From a virus, in IMG/VR virus record IMGVR_UViG_3300031950_000001, positions 62,001 through 126,000 of that record: a DNA stretch of 64,000 nucleotides, one strand, 5' to 3'. Made by a program: the position numbers and the translations under genes. Of the stretch, positions 33,821 to 42,463 are shown piece after piece. Numbering within the stretch: position 1 is the stretch's first letter; the number at the start of each line of letters is the position of its first letter. The notes below the pieces were generated by a model. That model was not told the DNA's origin. It did no database searches and saw only the letters and a program-made list of their open reading frames with translations.

Positions 33821-34945
33821 GTGTTGCCTCTAAACGTCGAGCTTTATTCGATTCTCGAAAAAACCTTTGGATCCGTAAAGATCGCCAAAACCGGCGAACC
33901 GTTCCGCTATAATGCCGGAACGTTTGCCGGTTCTTCTTTTTTCGAAATCATCGATTACGGTGAAACGTACCGAGTCTGCTGTCCGTTCTGTCTGAAACGG
34001 GGCGATCCTGATCACCGCTACCGGCTATGGATCAGCCATGTTTGGGGCTGTTACATGCCCGAGTTGGATCGCAGACTATGGACAGCGGCAAAGTGCTTTC
34101 ATAATGACTGCTTGGCAGATAAAGACGCGCTCAACGCGCTTATCGACATGGTTTTTATCTCGACATACAACATTTCGACGACGGATTTCGTGTATCCGGA
34201 AATAGAAGAACGAACGATTCCAGACCTTCCAGGCGAGTGTATTCCTCTTACTCAGCTTCCACCAGATCATAAAGCTATCGTCTTTTTGAAGCAGCGGAAT
34301 TTTGATCCAGCGGAGCTATTTTCAAAATTTGGGGTGATGTACTGCCATAACTCATCACAGTACCCTTATGCTATCGACAAACTCGTCTTTCCGATCGACT
34401 TTGAAGGCCGACGAGTAGGTTGGCAATGCCGTTATATTGGCAATTCACCCAAGAACATGCCAAAGTATTTCTCGGCTCCCGGAATGAGCATTAGCCGCTA
34501 TGTCTACAACTATGATACGGCCAAAAACCACCCGTATGGGGTAATCGTGGAAGGGGTTTTCGACGCCATTCGAATCGGCTATGCGATTGCTGTTTTTGGA
34601 AAGACCATAAGCCGAGCGCAACTTTCACTTATTACCTCTACATGGAACAAATGCCTTGTATTCCTTGACCCCGATGCTGCCTATGACGCCGAGAAGATTG
34701 TCAGTACTTTGCGGCAGAACGGCGTCAAGGCGATTGCAATTACCGGGCATCCATCCGATCCCGGAAAGATGCCTGCGGAAATATGCCATCAGTGGATCGA
34801 CAAAGCTTTGACGACGCTGGAACATGATAATACCCCCTCGATCGAGGGATCCGAAGAGCCCTTTGCGGATTACAGTACGGCTATTGAGCAGACAATTCGT
34901 CGTCTCGAGGCCAGCCGCAATGGACATGAGCAGCCCAAAATTTGA
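33821..34945 (+). CDS. DNA primase with zinc domain and TOPRIM
   Basis: A 374-residue primase starting at GTG 33821 (AAGGAG upstream). Residues about 52-95 hold a zinc-binding domain with CCPFC and a later C-F-H-N-D-C. The central TOPRIM fold shows VEGVFDA near residue 243 (the catalytic Glu) and FLDPDAAYD near 285 (the DxD metal site). This corresponds to a DnaG/gp61-type primase acting with the helicase at 32270. The stop codon TGA is formed inside a palindromic element. Confidence 0.85.
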   Translation: MLPLNVELYSILEKTFGSVKIAKTGEPFRYNAGTFAGSSFFEIIDYGETYRVCCPFCLKRGDPDHRYRLWISHVWGCYMPELDRRLWTAAKCFHNDCLADKDALNALIDMVFISTYNISTTDFVYPEIEERTIPDLPGECIPLTQLPPDHKAIVFLKQRNFDPAELFSKFGVMYCHNSSQYPYAIDKLVFPIDFEGRRVGWQCRYIGNSPKNMPKYFSAPGMSISRYVYNYDTAKNHPYGVIVEGVFDAIRIGYAIAVFGKTISRAQLSLITSTWNKCLVFLDPDAAYDAEKIVSTLRQNGVKAIAITGHPSDPGKMPAEICHQWIDKALTTLEHDNTPSIEGSEEPFADYSTAIEQTIRRLEASRNGHEQPKI

Positions 34946-34962
34946 TTCCGGAATCAAATTTT
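34937..34962. repeat. palindromic element copy 7
   Basis: Perfect 26-bp dyad containing the primase stop codon. Confidence 0.9.
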
Positions 34963-34983
34963 GATGCGAAAAGGCAAACCGAC

Positions 34984-35019
34984 GGCATTTAATATTGGGA
35001 GGGCGGTTTCGGGCCGCCC
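34984..35019 (+). promoter_or_regulatory. shared leader motif, copy C, plus hairpin
   Basis: GGCATTTAATATTGGG at 34984-34999 is identical to the copy at 9104 and is followed by the stem GGGCGG/CCGCCC (35001-35019) without a T run. The polymerase GTG follows 38 bases later after GAAGGAG. Confidence 0.45.
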
Positions 35020-35057
35020 GCGGCGATGTTTGTTAGCTAGTCGAAGGAGAGCCCGTC

Positions 35058-37964
35058 GTGTTTGACGTCCTAAGGACTTGCGCACCAGAAGACCTCATGA
35101 ATCTTGCTACGACGAGGTCAAGACTAACCGGGGAGCGGCTAGAGGACGCTCTCCTAGGTCTATGCTACGATTTCATTCAATCTAAAGGCAATCACTCGAT
35201 TTCGATTCGATACAAGACCGCGTCGTACCATTTCCCAGTGTTAGGCGGGCATTTGTGGAATGGCCGTCCCGGCAGGTCGGATATTGTCATTATTGGTAAA
35301 AATCCAGGCTCGACCGAAATGGCGTTCGGCTGTAATTTCGTCGGCCCTAGCGGCGAAGTCCTTCGCGAAGCTCTTAAGGAGCTAGGATTTACCGACGATC
35401 AGTTTAAGTCGATCTATGTTACGAACGTTATCAAGTGGTACCCGAAGTCCATTCCAAATAACGCCTTTCCGGCAAATTGGATGGAAGTTGGTCGATTCAT
35501 TTTAGCTCTGGAGCTCATTCAGATAAAACCGAAGATCATCCTTTTATTAGGTACGGATGCCGTTAAAGCCGTTCTCGGCTCAAAATACACGCTGAAGGGC
35601 TGCCTTCATAAAGAACTACGACGGAAAATCACAGATACGCACGAAGCGAGGGTCTTTGTCGCTACCCATCCTGCAGCGATAGCCCGGAATCGGGAGCTAT
35701 TTAAGCTTTTCGTGTCCGAGCTCGCCGATTTCGCAGGAGCCATTCTGAATAGGCAATTTCCGACTCGGAATAGCCAAATTAAGATCGACGTTATTCGCCG
35801 AGCCGAAGACCTGCAAAAGCTTGTCAATGAGATTAAGCAAACGCCTGGTCTGATAAAGCTTGCCGTAGACCTCGAATGGGAAGGCCAATTCCCGGTTAAT
35901 AAAGGTGCCTACGTCAGGACCATTCAGCTTTCGCATCGACCCGACTATGCCGTCGTTATCCTACTTCATGACGTAGACGGCAAGCCCTGTTTTCAGCCTT
36001 CTGTCGAGGCTGCAACAGAGCTTTTGAAGGAAATCTTCTCGTTACCGAATCTTCAGATCGGAGGTGCCAATATCGCAGCGGACTATCCTTGGCTGAAATC
36101 CCTTGGGATCGATATTCTCGAACCACGAGGAACGATCCCTGAAGACGCAACCGGACCAGACTATCCGGGGATTTTTGACGTCGCATTGGCGGAGCATTCG
36201 TATAACGAGAATGCTCGATATGATCTGGAAAGTCTGGCCGTTTCGCGTTGCGGTTTTAAGCCGTGGTCCGAAGAGCTTGAAAAATGGAAACGGAAACGCT
36301 GCAATGAATTGAACATTACCGAAAAGCAGCTCTCCGGGTACGGCGCATGCCCGGATCATATTCTTATCCCCTATGCCGCAACGGACGCTGCGGCAACGCG
36401 AAGTCTTATGGATGTTTATTCTGCGGTTTTAGAGACCGGCGATCCTGCAACCGGAAATGATGTCTTTCAAGTTTTCAAGGTATCAATGAAAGGGCTTGCC
36501 GCCGTCATGCATATGCATGATGTCGGCGTTAAGGTCAATAAAAACCAAATTGATAAACTCACGCTTTCGTACATGGAAGTGCTCCATGAGCGGCTTGAGG
36601 AATTTCGCGCAAAAATCAATTGGCCAGACTTCAATCCCCGTAGCTACTATCATGTAACGGAATTCCTGTTTGGCGACGCGTTGACCCGAAAGGTTGATGC
36701 GGAGGGCCGGCGCATTCGCGTACGGCCTACTGGAGCGCTGACGCTCAACTTAACGCCGATCAAAACCACGAACAAAAAATCGTGGTCTGGAAGTCCCATC
36801 GAAAATCCGAGTACGGATAAAGAGGTTTGCGGTATTTTGGCCCTTCAGCATCCGCTGGCAGGCGAGCTTCGGGACATTAAATTCATTGATCACGTCCTTA
36901 AAAGCGTCCTACGGCTTCCCAAACGCGACGGGGACAAGTTTATTACCGATGAAGATGGCAATCTAGACTATGATGAAGGGATTGCCTCATTCATATGCGA
37001 CGATGGACGGATTCATGGCATGTTCTCGATCCTCGCCGAAACCGGTCGGCTCCGAAGTTCCCGACCCAATCTGCAAAATATGGCCAAAAGCCGCGAAAGC
37101 GCTTATGAGGCCATTGCCAAAGATAAATATCCTGGTCCTATCCGTAGCATTTTTACGGCGGAACCCGGCTATCTGCTTATTGAAGCAGATTTCAAAGTAG
37201 CCGAGGTCTTCTGTCTCGCCGTAATGTCCCAAGATCCGCTACTTTTAGAGCATTGTATGCGGGCAACGCTGCCCGAAAGCGATCCCAATTATTACGATAT
37301 CCACTCCAATGTAGCCGTAAACGCCTTCCATCTCGACTGTGCGCCGACGAAGAAAGCCCTTGCTGCGATTGGTAAAGCCCACCTAAGAGTGGGGGCTAAA
37401 GCCGTACTCTTTGGAGGGATGTATGGCCGTGGCGCCGACGCCATTGCCAGACAGTGCCAACAGGAGGGAGTCCATCTTACCGTCGAGGACGCCGAAAAGA
37501 TCATGAATGCGATCTTTTCGACCTATAAAGATGCGGCGCACTATCTGGAAACCTTAGAGGCGAGGGTTGACAGCCCTGGCTGGATTAGGACATACTTTGG
37601 TCGGATTCGGCATTTCTTCCCCTCTGCCGATCCGGCAGAACAAGGGCATCAGAGACGGCAAGCTCGCAATTTTGTTATGCAATCCACCGTGGCGGACGCC
37701 ATGAATCTGACTCTGTATGCCCTATATTGTAATCAGGCTCGTAAGCAATTAGGATATAGGATCGTGCTGCAGATGCACGATGCGTTTTTGTTGGAGGTAC
37801 CCGAAAAGTATGTCGACGTTGTTGCGAAGGAGATCATTCCAAAGTGTGTCGAAAGCGTTCGCTTTCGACCGTGCACTCCCGATGGAGAGCCATATGGATC
37901 TTACTATCATTTCTGTCCAGAGGTTGATGTCTATGAACAATGGGGCGTTCCTTTGAAGCGTTGA
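35058..37964 (+). CDS. polA: family A DNA polymerase with N-terminal uracil-glycosylase-like domain
   Basis: A 968-residue protein starting at GTG 35058. Residues about 70-235 match family 4-like uracil-DNA glycosylases (GKNPGSTE, FVGPSGEV, TNVIKWYP, LLLGTDA and THPAA). About 265-430 is a 3'-5' exonuclease with AVDLEWEG as first acidic pair and a DxxYAATDAA-like end. The polymerase part has RLRSSRPNLQN near 665, ADFKVAEV near 710 (a catalytic Asp), GGMYGRGADA near 790, and QMHDAFLLE near 905 (the second catalytic Asp). SPO1-type phage polymerases share this fused order. A uracil-sensing or uracil-removing role is suggested by the fold; activity cannot be read from the sequence. Confidence 0.9.
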   Translation: MFDVLRTCAPEDLMNLATTRSRLTGERLEDALLGLCYDFIQSKGNHSISIRYKTASYHFPVLGGHLWNGRPGRSDIVIIGKNPGSTEMAFGCNFVGPSGEVLREALKELGFTDDQFKSIYVTNVIKWYPKSIPNNAFPANWMEVGRFILALELIQIKPKIILLLGTDAVKAVLGSKYTLKGCLHKELRRKITDTHEARVFVATHPAAIARNRELFKLFVSELADFAGAILNRQFPTRNSQIKIDVIRRAEDLQKLVNEIKQTPGLIKLAVDLEWEGQFPVNKGAYVRTIQLSHRPDYAVVILLHDVDGKPCFQPSVEAATELLKEIFSLPNLQIGGANIAADYPWLKSLGIDILEPRGTIPEDATGPDYPGIFDVALAEHSYNENARYDLESLAVSRCGFKPWSEELEKWKRKRCNELNITEKQLSGYGACPDHILIPYAATDAAATRSLMDVYSAVLETGDPATGNDVFQVFKVSMKGLAAVMHMHDVGVKVNKNQIDKLTLSYMEVLHERLEEFRAKINWPDFNPRSYYHVTEFLFGDALTRKVDAEGRRIRVRPTGALTLNLTPIKTTNKKSWSGSPIENPSTDKEVCGILALQHPLAGELRDIKFIDHVLKSVLRLPKRDGDKFITDEDGNLDYDEGIASFICDDGRIHGMFSILAETGRLRSSRPNLQNMAKSRESAYEAIAKDKYPGPIRSIFTAEPGYLLIEADFKVAEVFCLAVMSQDPLLLEHCMRATLPESDPNYYDIHSNVAVNAFHLDCAPTKKALAAIGKAHLRVGAKAVLFGGMYGRGADAIARQCQQEGVHLTVEDAEKIMNAIFSTYKDAAHYLETLEARVDSPGWIRTYFGRIRHFFPSADPAEQGHQRRQARNFVMQSTVADAMNLTLYALYCNQARKQLGYRIVLQMHDAFLLEVPEKYVDVVAKEIIPKCVESVRFRPCTPDGEPYGSYYHFCPEVDVYEQWGVPLKR

Positions 37965-37976
37965 GAGGAGCTGCAG

Positions 37977-38258
37977 ATGTATGTCAATCACAACGAAGTC
38001 TGCCCCGTTTGCAGGTACCATCGATTCATTGTTCAATTCAAAAATGAATACGACATGGACTGTATATGTCCCATGTGCGGCTATCGAATAGCACCCGAAT
38101 ATCCTGATCTTCGGTATATTGATATGATTCGAGATAAGGTAAGAAAATTGACAGAGGAAGAAGAAGACGAGATTTATAAAGCATATTTCGAGACGGGTTA
38201 TAGTTATTTGGAACGGGTTTTTCTGGGTTTTGGTAAAAAGGAGAAGGACGATGTTTGA
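37977..38258 (+). CDS. small zinc-ribbon protein
   Basis: A 93-residue protein with GAGGAG before ATG 37977. Two CxxC knuckles (CPVC at residue 9 and CPMC near 38) form a likely zinc ribbon, followed by an acidic helical tail. Encoded between the polymerase and the candidate SSB, it may bind DNA or a replication protein. It overlaps the next gene by 8 bases. Confidence 0.65.
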   Translation: MYVNHNEVCPVCRYHRFIVQFKNEYDMDCICPMCGYRIAPEYPDLRYIDMIRDKVRKLTEEEEDEIYKAYFETGYSYLERVFLGFGKKEKDDV

Positions 38259-39243
38259 GTTTGACGAAACTGTCGGTCGTTCAACGGTTCTGTTGAAAAA
38301 CGAATTCGAGGGAAAGTATGGTATCGTATACCCCATTTGGGGTAGTGCGACGAATGTTTTCCGAATCTTGCCTGGAAGACTGCCAAACGGTGATCTCGTT
38401 AACGGCGTATCGTACAACGGTCGGTGCGGTCCGTGGATTCATCTAGTCTACGGAATGACCGTTACGTCGCCGACACGCCAGAAGACGTTCTTTATTGGCG
38501 ACCGGGCGACGCATGATGAGTACAGCATGCAGAGGTCATTGGCCTACCAAGTGTACTCAACCGTTTATGACGTGATTGCCAGCGGCAGCAAGCCCGAATG
38601 GCGGGAATATAATCTTATAAGGCTCCGTGGCGAGGCGTTTGATGCGACTCGTCCGACAGTACTTCGCAGACCGGGCATATTTTACCTTGTGTTTGCCGAA
38701 GTGCTTGAGCACAGCCAAAAAGAGAGCATAAGCCCAAATCCGCCTGTCGTACTTGTACTGACGCAGACGGCAGGACAGGCACTGGTTATGGCGGCCAGGA
38801 AGGCGTTCAGTCTTGGCAAGGATATCGTTAAGGACGGCATTAAGGTCAATATTCGACCCACCCATCTTGGTTCCCCGTATCCGGCTCTTTGTACCGAAAA
38901 GGGCAATGCCGGATTTGCGGTAGATATTCTAGCAGAGGCGATTCCTCATCCAATAAGTGAGGAAACGCTAACCCAAATCCGGCCGTGGTCCGAGATCCTC
39001 AAATTTGCGTCGGACGACGAGCAGAAGGAGATCTTCCGCGAGATGCTGCCTCGTGACGTAGTTAAATACCTCTTCGGCGAAGATGCTGTCGAGGATTCGC
39101 CCGCTTTCGATGACATTCCGTTCGATGTGCCGGATACGGGTCCTACCCCGTTACAATCCGAACAACCGGCGGACGATATGAAGACAATCGATATTCTCAG
39201 ACAGTCGATCGAGGCGTTCCATAAGAAATATAAAATCGAATAA
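38251..39243 (+). CDS. candidate single-stranded DNA-binding protein
   Basis: A 330-residue protein; ATG 38251 has AAGGAGAAGG upstream. It is beta-rich in the first 230 residues and then has an acidic segment (DAVEDSPAFDDIPFDVPD near 275-292), as in phage SSBs whose acidic tails recruit replication proteins. The location between polymerase and RecA-like recombinase also fits a gp32-type role. I did not see a recognisable OB-fold motif or zinc site, so this is inference from composition and context. Confidence 0.45.
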   Translation: MFEFDETVGRSTVLLKNEFEGKYGIVYPIWGSATNVFRILPGRLPNGDLVNGVSYNGRCGPWIHLVYGMTVTSPTRQKTFFIGDRATHDEYSMQRSLAYQVYSTVYDVIASGSKPEWREYNLIRLRGEAFDATRPTVLRRPGIFYLVFAEVLEHSQKESISPNPPVVLVLTQTAGQALVMAARKAFSLGKDIVKDGIKVNIRPTHLGSPYPALCTEKGNAGFAVDILAEAIPHPISEETLTQIRPWSEILKFASDDEQKEIFREMLPRDVVKYLFGEDAVEDSPAFDDIPFDVPDTGPTPLQSEQPADDMKTIDILRQSIEAFHKKYKIE

Positions 39244-39264
39244 CGGGAAATAGTGCGTGAGGAG

Positions 39265-39297
39265 CACGGACAGGACGTCCGTGTCGCCTTCTTTTTG
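39265..39297 (+). terminator. intrinsic terminator after candidate SSB
   Basis: CACGGAC/GTCCGTG stem with a 5-base loop followed by a pyrimidine run ending CTTTTT. Confidence 0.75.
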
Positions 39298-39298
39298 C

Positions 39299-39324
39299 AA
39301 AATTTGATTCCGGAATCAAATTTT
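39299..39324. repeat. palindromic element copy 8
   Basis: Perfect 26-bp dyad just after the terminator and 15 bases before the recombinase ATG. Confidence 0.9.
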
Positions 39325-39339
39325 TTGGAGGAGTTGGTG

Positions 39340-40596
39340 ATGGGTCGCCCTATGGACGATAGTCTCGAAAGCGCCTTAAAGGTGCTTCAAAGCAAGCTTT
39401 CGCGGGAGTCCAAGATGGTCAGCAATAGCCCGACATTAATGGTGGGCTTGCCTGTTCCATCTCTGGCGATTCGATATCTATTGCAAAATACAGGGCTACC
39501 GTTGGGCGTTGTTTACCATCTTGTCGGTCCGCCCGCATCATTTAAATCCACGCTTGCGGTGGAGATTGCCAGATGGCATCATGCTTGCGGCGGTGCTGTC
39601 ATTATTTGCGAAGCCGAGACAAAACCGACGCCTGTTCTTCGAGAAAGCATTCTAGGCAAAGACCCGCCCCGGGTCCTTGTCCATGAATGCCTATTTCTTG
39701 AAGAATGGCAAAAGGTTATCCTCGAAGCCGTCAAAATCATGCAAGATAGACAAGGCGACACTCAAAAACCGGTCGCCTTTATCGTCGATAGCTATATGGG
39801 TAAATTGCCTCGCAAGCTTTATGACGACGTTTTGCGGCAAGGATTTGCCCAACGTCATTTTGGCGAGGCAGCTATGCTTATCGGCGACTGGTTAAGTGCC
39901 TATACCTCCACCGTGCAGGGATATCCCTATAACCTAATAGGGGTAAATCATCTTAAAGAGTCCGTTCATCCCATTACCGGGATGCCTGTCTATCGCACTC
40001 CGGGTGGTCAGTATTTGCGGCATCAAAACTCGATTGAAATCCGAGTAAACCGCAGCAAAACGGAGCAGCGGAAGGCAGGTGATCTGGTCTACTATGAGAC
40101 GCTCATTCAGCTTTATACGTCAAAAAACTGTCGCGGTGCGCAGGACAAGAAGATCGCCGTCGTTTTGCGCCAATGGAACGAAGTTGTCGATGATAAGCCT
40201 ACGCTTATCAGCAATTTTGAGTGGTGGGAAGCCGCCACCTGGATGCTCTACGACGGAACAGGAATGCCAAAAACAGACTGCGAAATCCTGCTTCCGAAAG
40301 TAAAGAAGGTCATTGACGTCAAAAAGCGTTCGCGAGGCGATCTCTTCTACTGCGAGCAGTTAGGAATTCCTCAATCGGATCCGATTCCGGCACATGAAAT
40401 GGGCCTTAAGATCGAGGAGCGTGAAGACATCCTTCACGAGCTCTACAAAATATTCGGCATTAACGTTATGGATCTCTATAACGCCGAGCAGCCGCTACTG
40501 AAGAGATCCGTAACTACGGGCGACGACTATGACAGTCCGATGGAGACGATGAAAGAGGGTATCCCTGACCTTAGTTTTGAAGGGGACGAGGTGTGA
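39340..40596 (+). CDS. RecA/UvsX-like recombinase
   Basis: A 418-residue RecA-fold ATPase. ATG 39340 with TTGGAGGAG upstream is the true start; the longer frame only reads through the palindrome. Walker A is GPPASFKST near residue 63, Walker B AFIVDSY near 148, and the DNA-binding loop region follows LIGVNHLKES near 204. The Walker A has Phe-Lys-Ser-Thr where bacterial RecA has Gly-Lys-Thr-Thr, as in UvsX-like phage proteins. It pairs homologous strands using ends made by the SbcCD-like nuclease. It overlaps the next GTG. Confidence 0.85.
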   Translation: MGRPMDDSLESALKVLQSKLSRESKMVSNSPTLMVGLPVPSLAIRYLLQNTGLPLGVVYHLVGPPASFKSTLAVEIARWHHACGGAVIICEAETKPTPVLRESILGKDPPRVLVHECLFLEEWQKVILEAVKIMQDRQGDTQKPVAFIVDSYMGKLPRKLYDDVLRQGFAQRHFGEAAMLIGDWLSAYTSTVQGYPYNLIGVNHLKESVHPITGMPVYRTPGGQYLRHQNSIEIRVNRSKTEQRKAGDLVYYETLIQLYTSKNCRGAQDKKIAVVLRQWNEVVDDKPTLISNFEWWEAATWMLYDGTGMPKTDCEILLPKVKKVIDVKKRSRGDLFYCEQLGIPQSDPIPAHEMGLKIEEREDILHELYKIFGINVMDLYNAEQPLLKRSVTTGDDYDSPMETMKEGIPDLSFEGDEV

Positions 40597-41834
40597 GCGG
40601 TCAAACTCCTTTTTGGTCGTTTGTCGAAACGTTATTGGAAATTGACCCTGAAACGACAATTGTGGACGCAAGACAGTCCGTTGTCGGCCAGATTCCAATC
40701 GGGAAACCGGTTAGGATCGAAAAGGCCCGTCCGGACACACACTATAATTTCCTTATTGTCGACGGCAAAGGACTTCAGAAGTGCAAGTCCGAAATTGCCA
40801 GCTTAACGTTCGATAATTTGGTCGTTCTTTCCGAAGGGACAAAGAACGATGAAGCGTTGAATTTTATGACATTTGTGGATGCTCATTTCGAGTCGGTTCC
40901 CGATATTTCGATGTATCTACCCGATTGTACCATTGAAAAGAACTGTCCCTATAAATGGTTGTTTGCGTGTCGAATTACGGCGAAGAAGGAGGAAGCTATG
41001 TCTTTGGAACCTGAAACTGTGCCGGTTAGTCAGCCAAATCTCGAAGACAGCTCGAACGAGCTTATGCCGAGTCCATCCGGCGATGCGGTCGTAGACCACA
41101 CTATTGAGGGGTTTGGGGCCGTAAATCTCGACGGGCTGTACGACTTTGAGAAGCCAATTGTTTCTCAGATATGCGAACATATCAATGAGCATGTAAAACG
41201 AACGTTAGAGTGGTATTGGAAACTGGGAAAACTGGTGTATAAGCTAAAGCGCGAAGAGGATAAACATAATTGTTCGTTTCACGAGCGACTCGAAGTCTTA
41301 CGACAGATGCTCGATAATCGTACGATCCGGACGCTTTTAAACGCAAAAATGATTTATGAACGATGGTCGAATCTGGAAGAGTTCAAGAAGGTCATTAGCT
41401 ATAACGAAAGCCCTGAACGTCAAGGTATGCTGAGCTTTCGTCATTTACTTGCTCTTGCCCGGATCGACGATGACGAGAAAGTCGATGAGCTTGCCCAGGC
41501 TGTCGTCACTAAAGGAATTGCCGCGCAGGAGCTGGAAGCGATACTGATAGGTAAAACAGGCAAGCGTCGCGGTCCGGGTCGAGGTGTTAATGTTCCTGAA
41601 TCCATCGAGGAAAGGCTATATAAATTAAATAGACATGCAGCCGCGTTTCGCAAAGTTCTCGAGGCGCTTTATGCGGGCGGAAAGTTTGCTTCTGATTTAG
41701 AACAATTGAACGTCGACGATGAAATAGAGCTCGTAATAGTGAATGCAATAGATGCGTTAGAAGATATATCGTCAATGGCGCAGGTTCTACTGCAGACGTT
41801 TGATAAAATGACCCGTAGTAAAGATCGAGATTAA
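40593..41834 (+). CDS. unknown two-domain protein downstream of recombinase
   Basis: A 413-residue protein starting at GTG 40593 in the overlap with the recombinase stop. Residues 1-125 form an alpha/beta domain (FLIVDGKGLQKCKSE, DNLVVLSEG), with an acidic Ser/Pro linker near 130-170. The rest is helical (about 185-410), including a coiled-coil-like segment and the block MLSFRHLLALARI(D)DDEKVDELAQ, which recalls helical domains of ParB/RepB-like proteins. The function cannot be assigned; coupling to the RecA-like gene suggests recombination mediator or DNA segregation roles. Confidence 0.5.
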   Translation: MSGQTPFWSFVETLLEIDPETTIVDARQSVVGQIPIGKPVRIEKARPDTHYNFLIVDGKGLQKCKSEIASLTFDNLVVLSEGTKNDEALNFMTFVDAHFESVPDISMYLPDCTIEKNCPYKWLFACRITAKKEEAMSLEPETVPVSQPNLEDSSNELMPSPSGDAVVDHTIEGFGAVNLDGLYDFEKPIVSQICEHINEHVKRTLEWYWKLGKLVYKLKREEDKHNCSFHERLEVLRQMLDNRTIRTLLNAKMIYERWSNLEEFKKVISYNESPERQGMLSFRHLLALARIDDDEKVDELAQAVVTKGIAAQELEAILIGKTGKRRGPGRGVNVPESIEERLYKLNRHAAAFRKVLEALYAGGKFASDLEQLNVDDEIELVIVNAIDALEDISSMAQVLLQTFDKMTRSKDRD

Positions 41835-41858
41835 AAATTCGCATCCGGGATTTTTCTT

Positions 41859-41888
41859 GGCCTGAAGGACGTCAGGCCGCATTTTTTA
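41859..41888 (+). terminator. intrinsic terminator
   Basis: GGCCTGA/TCAGGCC stem, 6-base loop, then GCATTTTTT. It ends the recombinase operon. Confidence 0.85.
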
Positions 41889-41910
41889 ATCCGAAAATTC
41901 CTGCCCGCCC

Positions 41911-41948
41911 GACGACGCGGTCGGCCAGTTACTGGCTGAAAAGTCGTC
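41911..41948 (+). other. secondary hairpin before the large inverted repeat
   Basis: GACGAC/GTCGTC outer stem with an inner GCCAG/CTGGC stem; it may belong to the structured RNA region that follows. Confidence 0.5.
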
Positions 41949-41983
41949 ATTTTAACCCTCCCATTTTACTTTTTGATTTTATT

Positions 41984-42428
41984 CCGGGGACCTGGCGGTC
42001 GCCGGGGACTAGAAGCGTCTCAAAAATGAGACATTTCTAGATGACAATCGGAAATAGCGTCTGTTCGGCAGGCGCGCATTTCAAGAAGGTTTTAGCCAGA
42101 CGCATTGTCGTCTATGGCCGAAAGAATATTCGACCGACGACCGCCAAATTGTAGCCAGCAGCATAACGGCCGTTGGCAGATTAGTTGTATCGGCCCATCA
42201 GATCGCCCGCGCCAGTGTGCTAGGCGAACATTTATCGTGTTTAACTATGGGCGGCGAATGGCTAAAAAGGAGATTAAAACTATCGGTAGGGTTCAGAACG
42301 AACCTTTACCCTGCCGACAGTATTCTACGGGCCCGCAGGAAGCCCGATTACGCTATTTTGCGACTGTTATTCTAGAAATATCTCATTTTTGAGGCGCTTC
42401 TAGTCCCCGGCGACCGCCAGGTCCCCGG
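41984..42428 (+). ncRNA. 445-nt element closed by a long inverted repeat, candidate structured RNA
   Basis: The ends 41984-42041 and 42371-42428 are complementary over 58 bases with two mismatches (one a G-U pair), and pairing continues imperfectly to about 42060 and 42350. Inside are further stems: GCGTCTG/CAGACGC (42057/42097), CGCCC/GGGCG (42204/42249), a compound hairpin at 42280-42320 with G-U pairs, and CGGGC/GCCCG at 42328-42346. The only long + frame (95 codons from 42105) has no ribosome site and an unlikely composition. A terminator precedes it and the gene at 42464 follows closely. It could be a large phage RNA of unknown class or a miniature inverted-repeat element. Confidence 0.6.
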
Positions 42429-42463
42429 GGTCGGGGGCGCTTAGCTATTAAAGGTCGGGAAAA

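Noticed and set aside
34984-35019. Hairpin at 35001 as an intrinsic terminator
   Set aside because: The stem is not followed by a T run, so I treat it as a leader hairpin.
42105-42392. 95-codon frame inside the large inverted repeat
   Set aside because: No ribosome site, odd composition, and it runs into the inverted repeat arm; the non-coding structure explains the region better.
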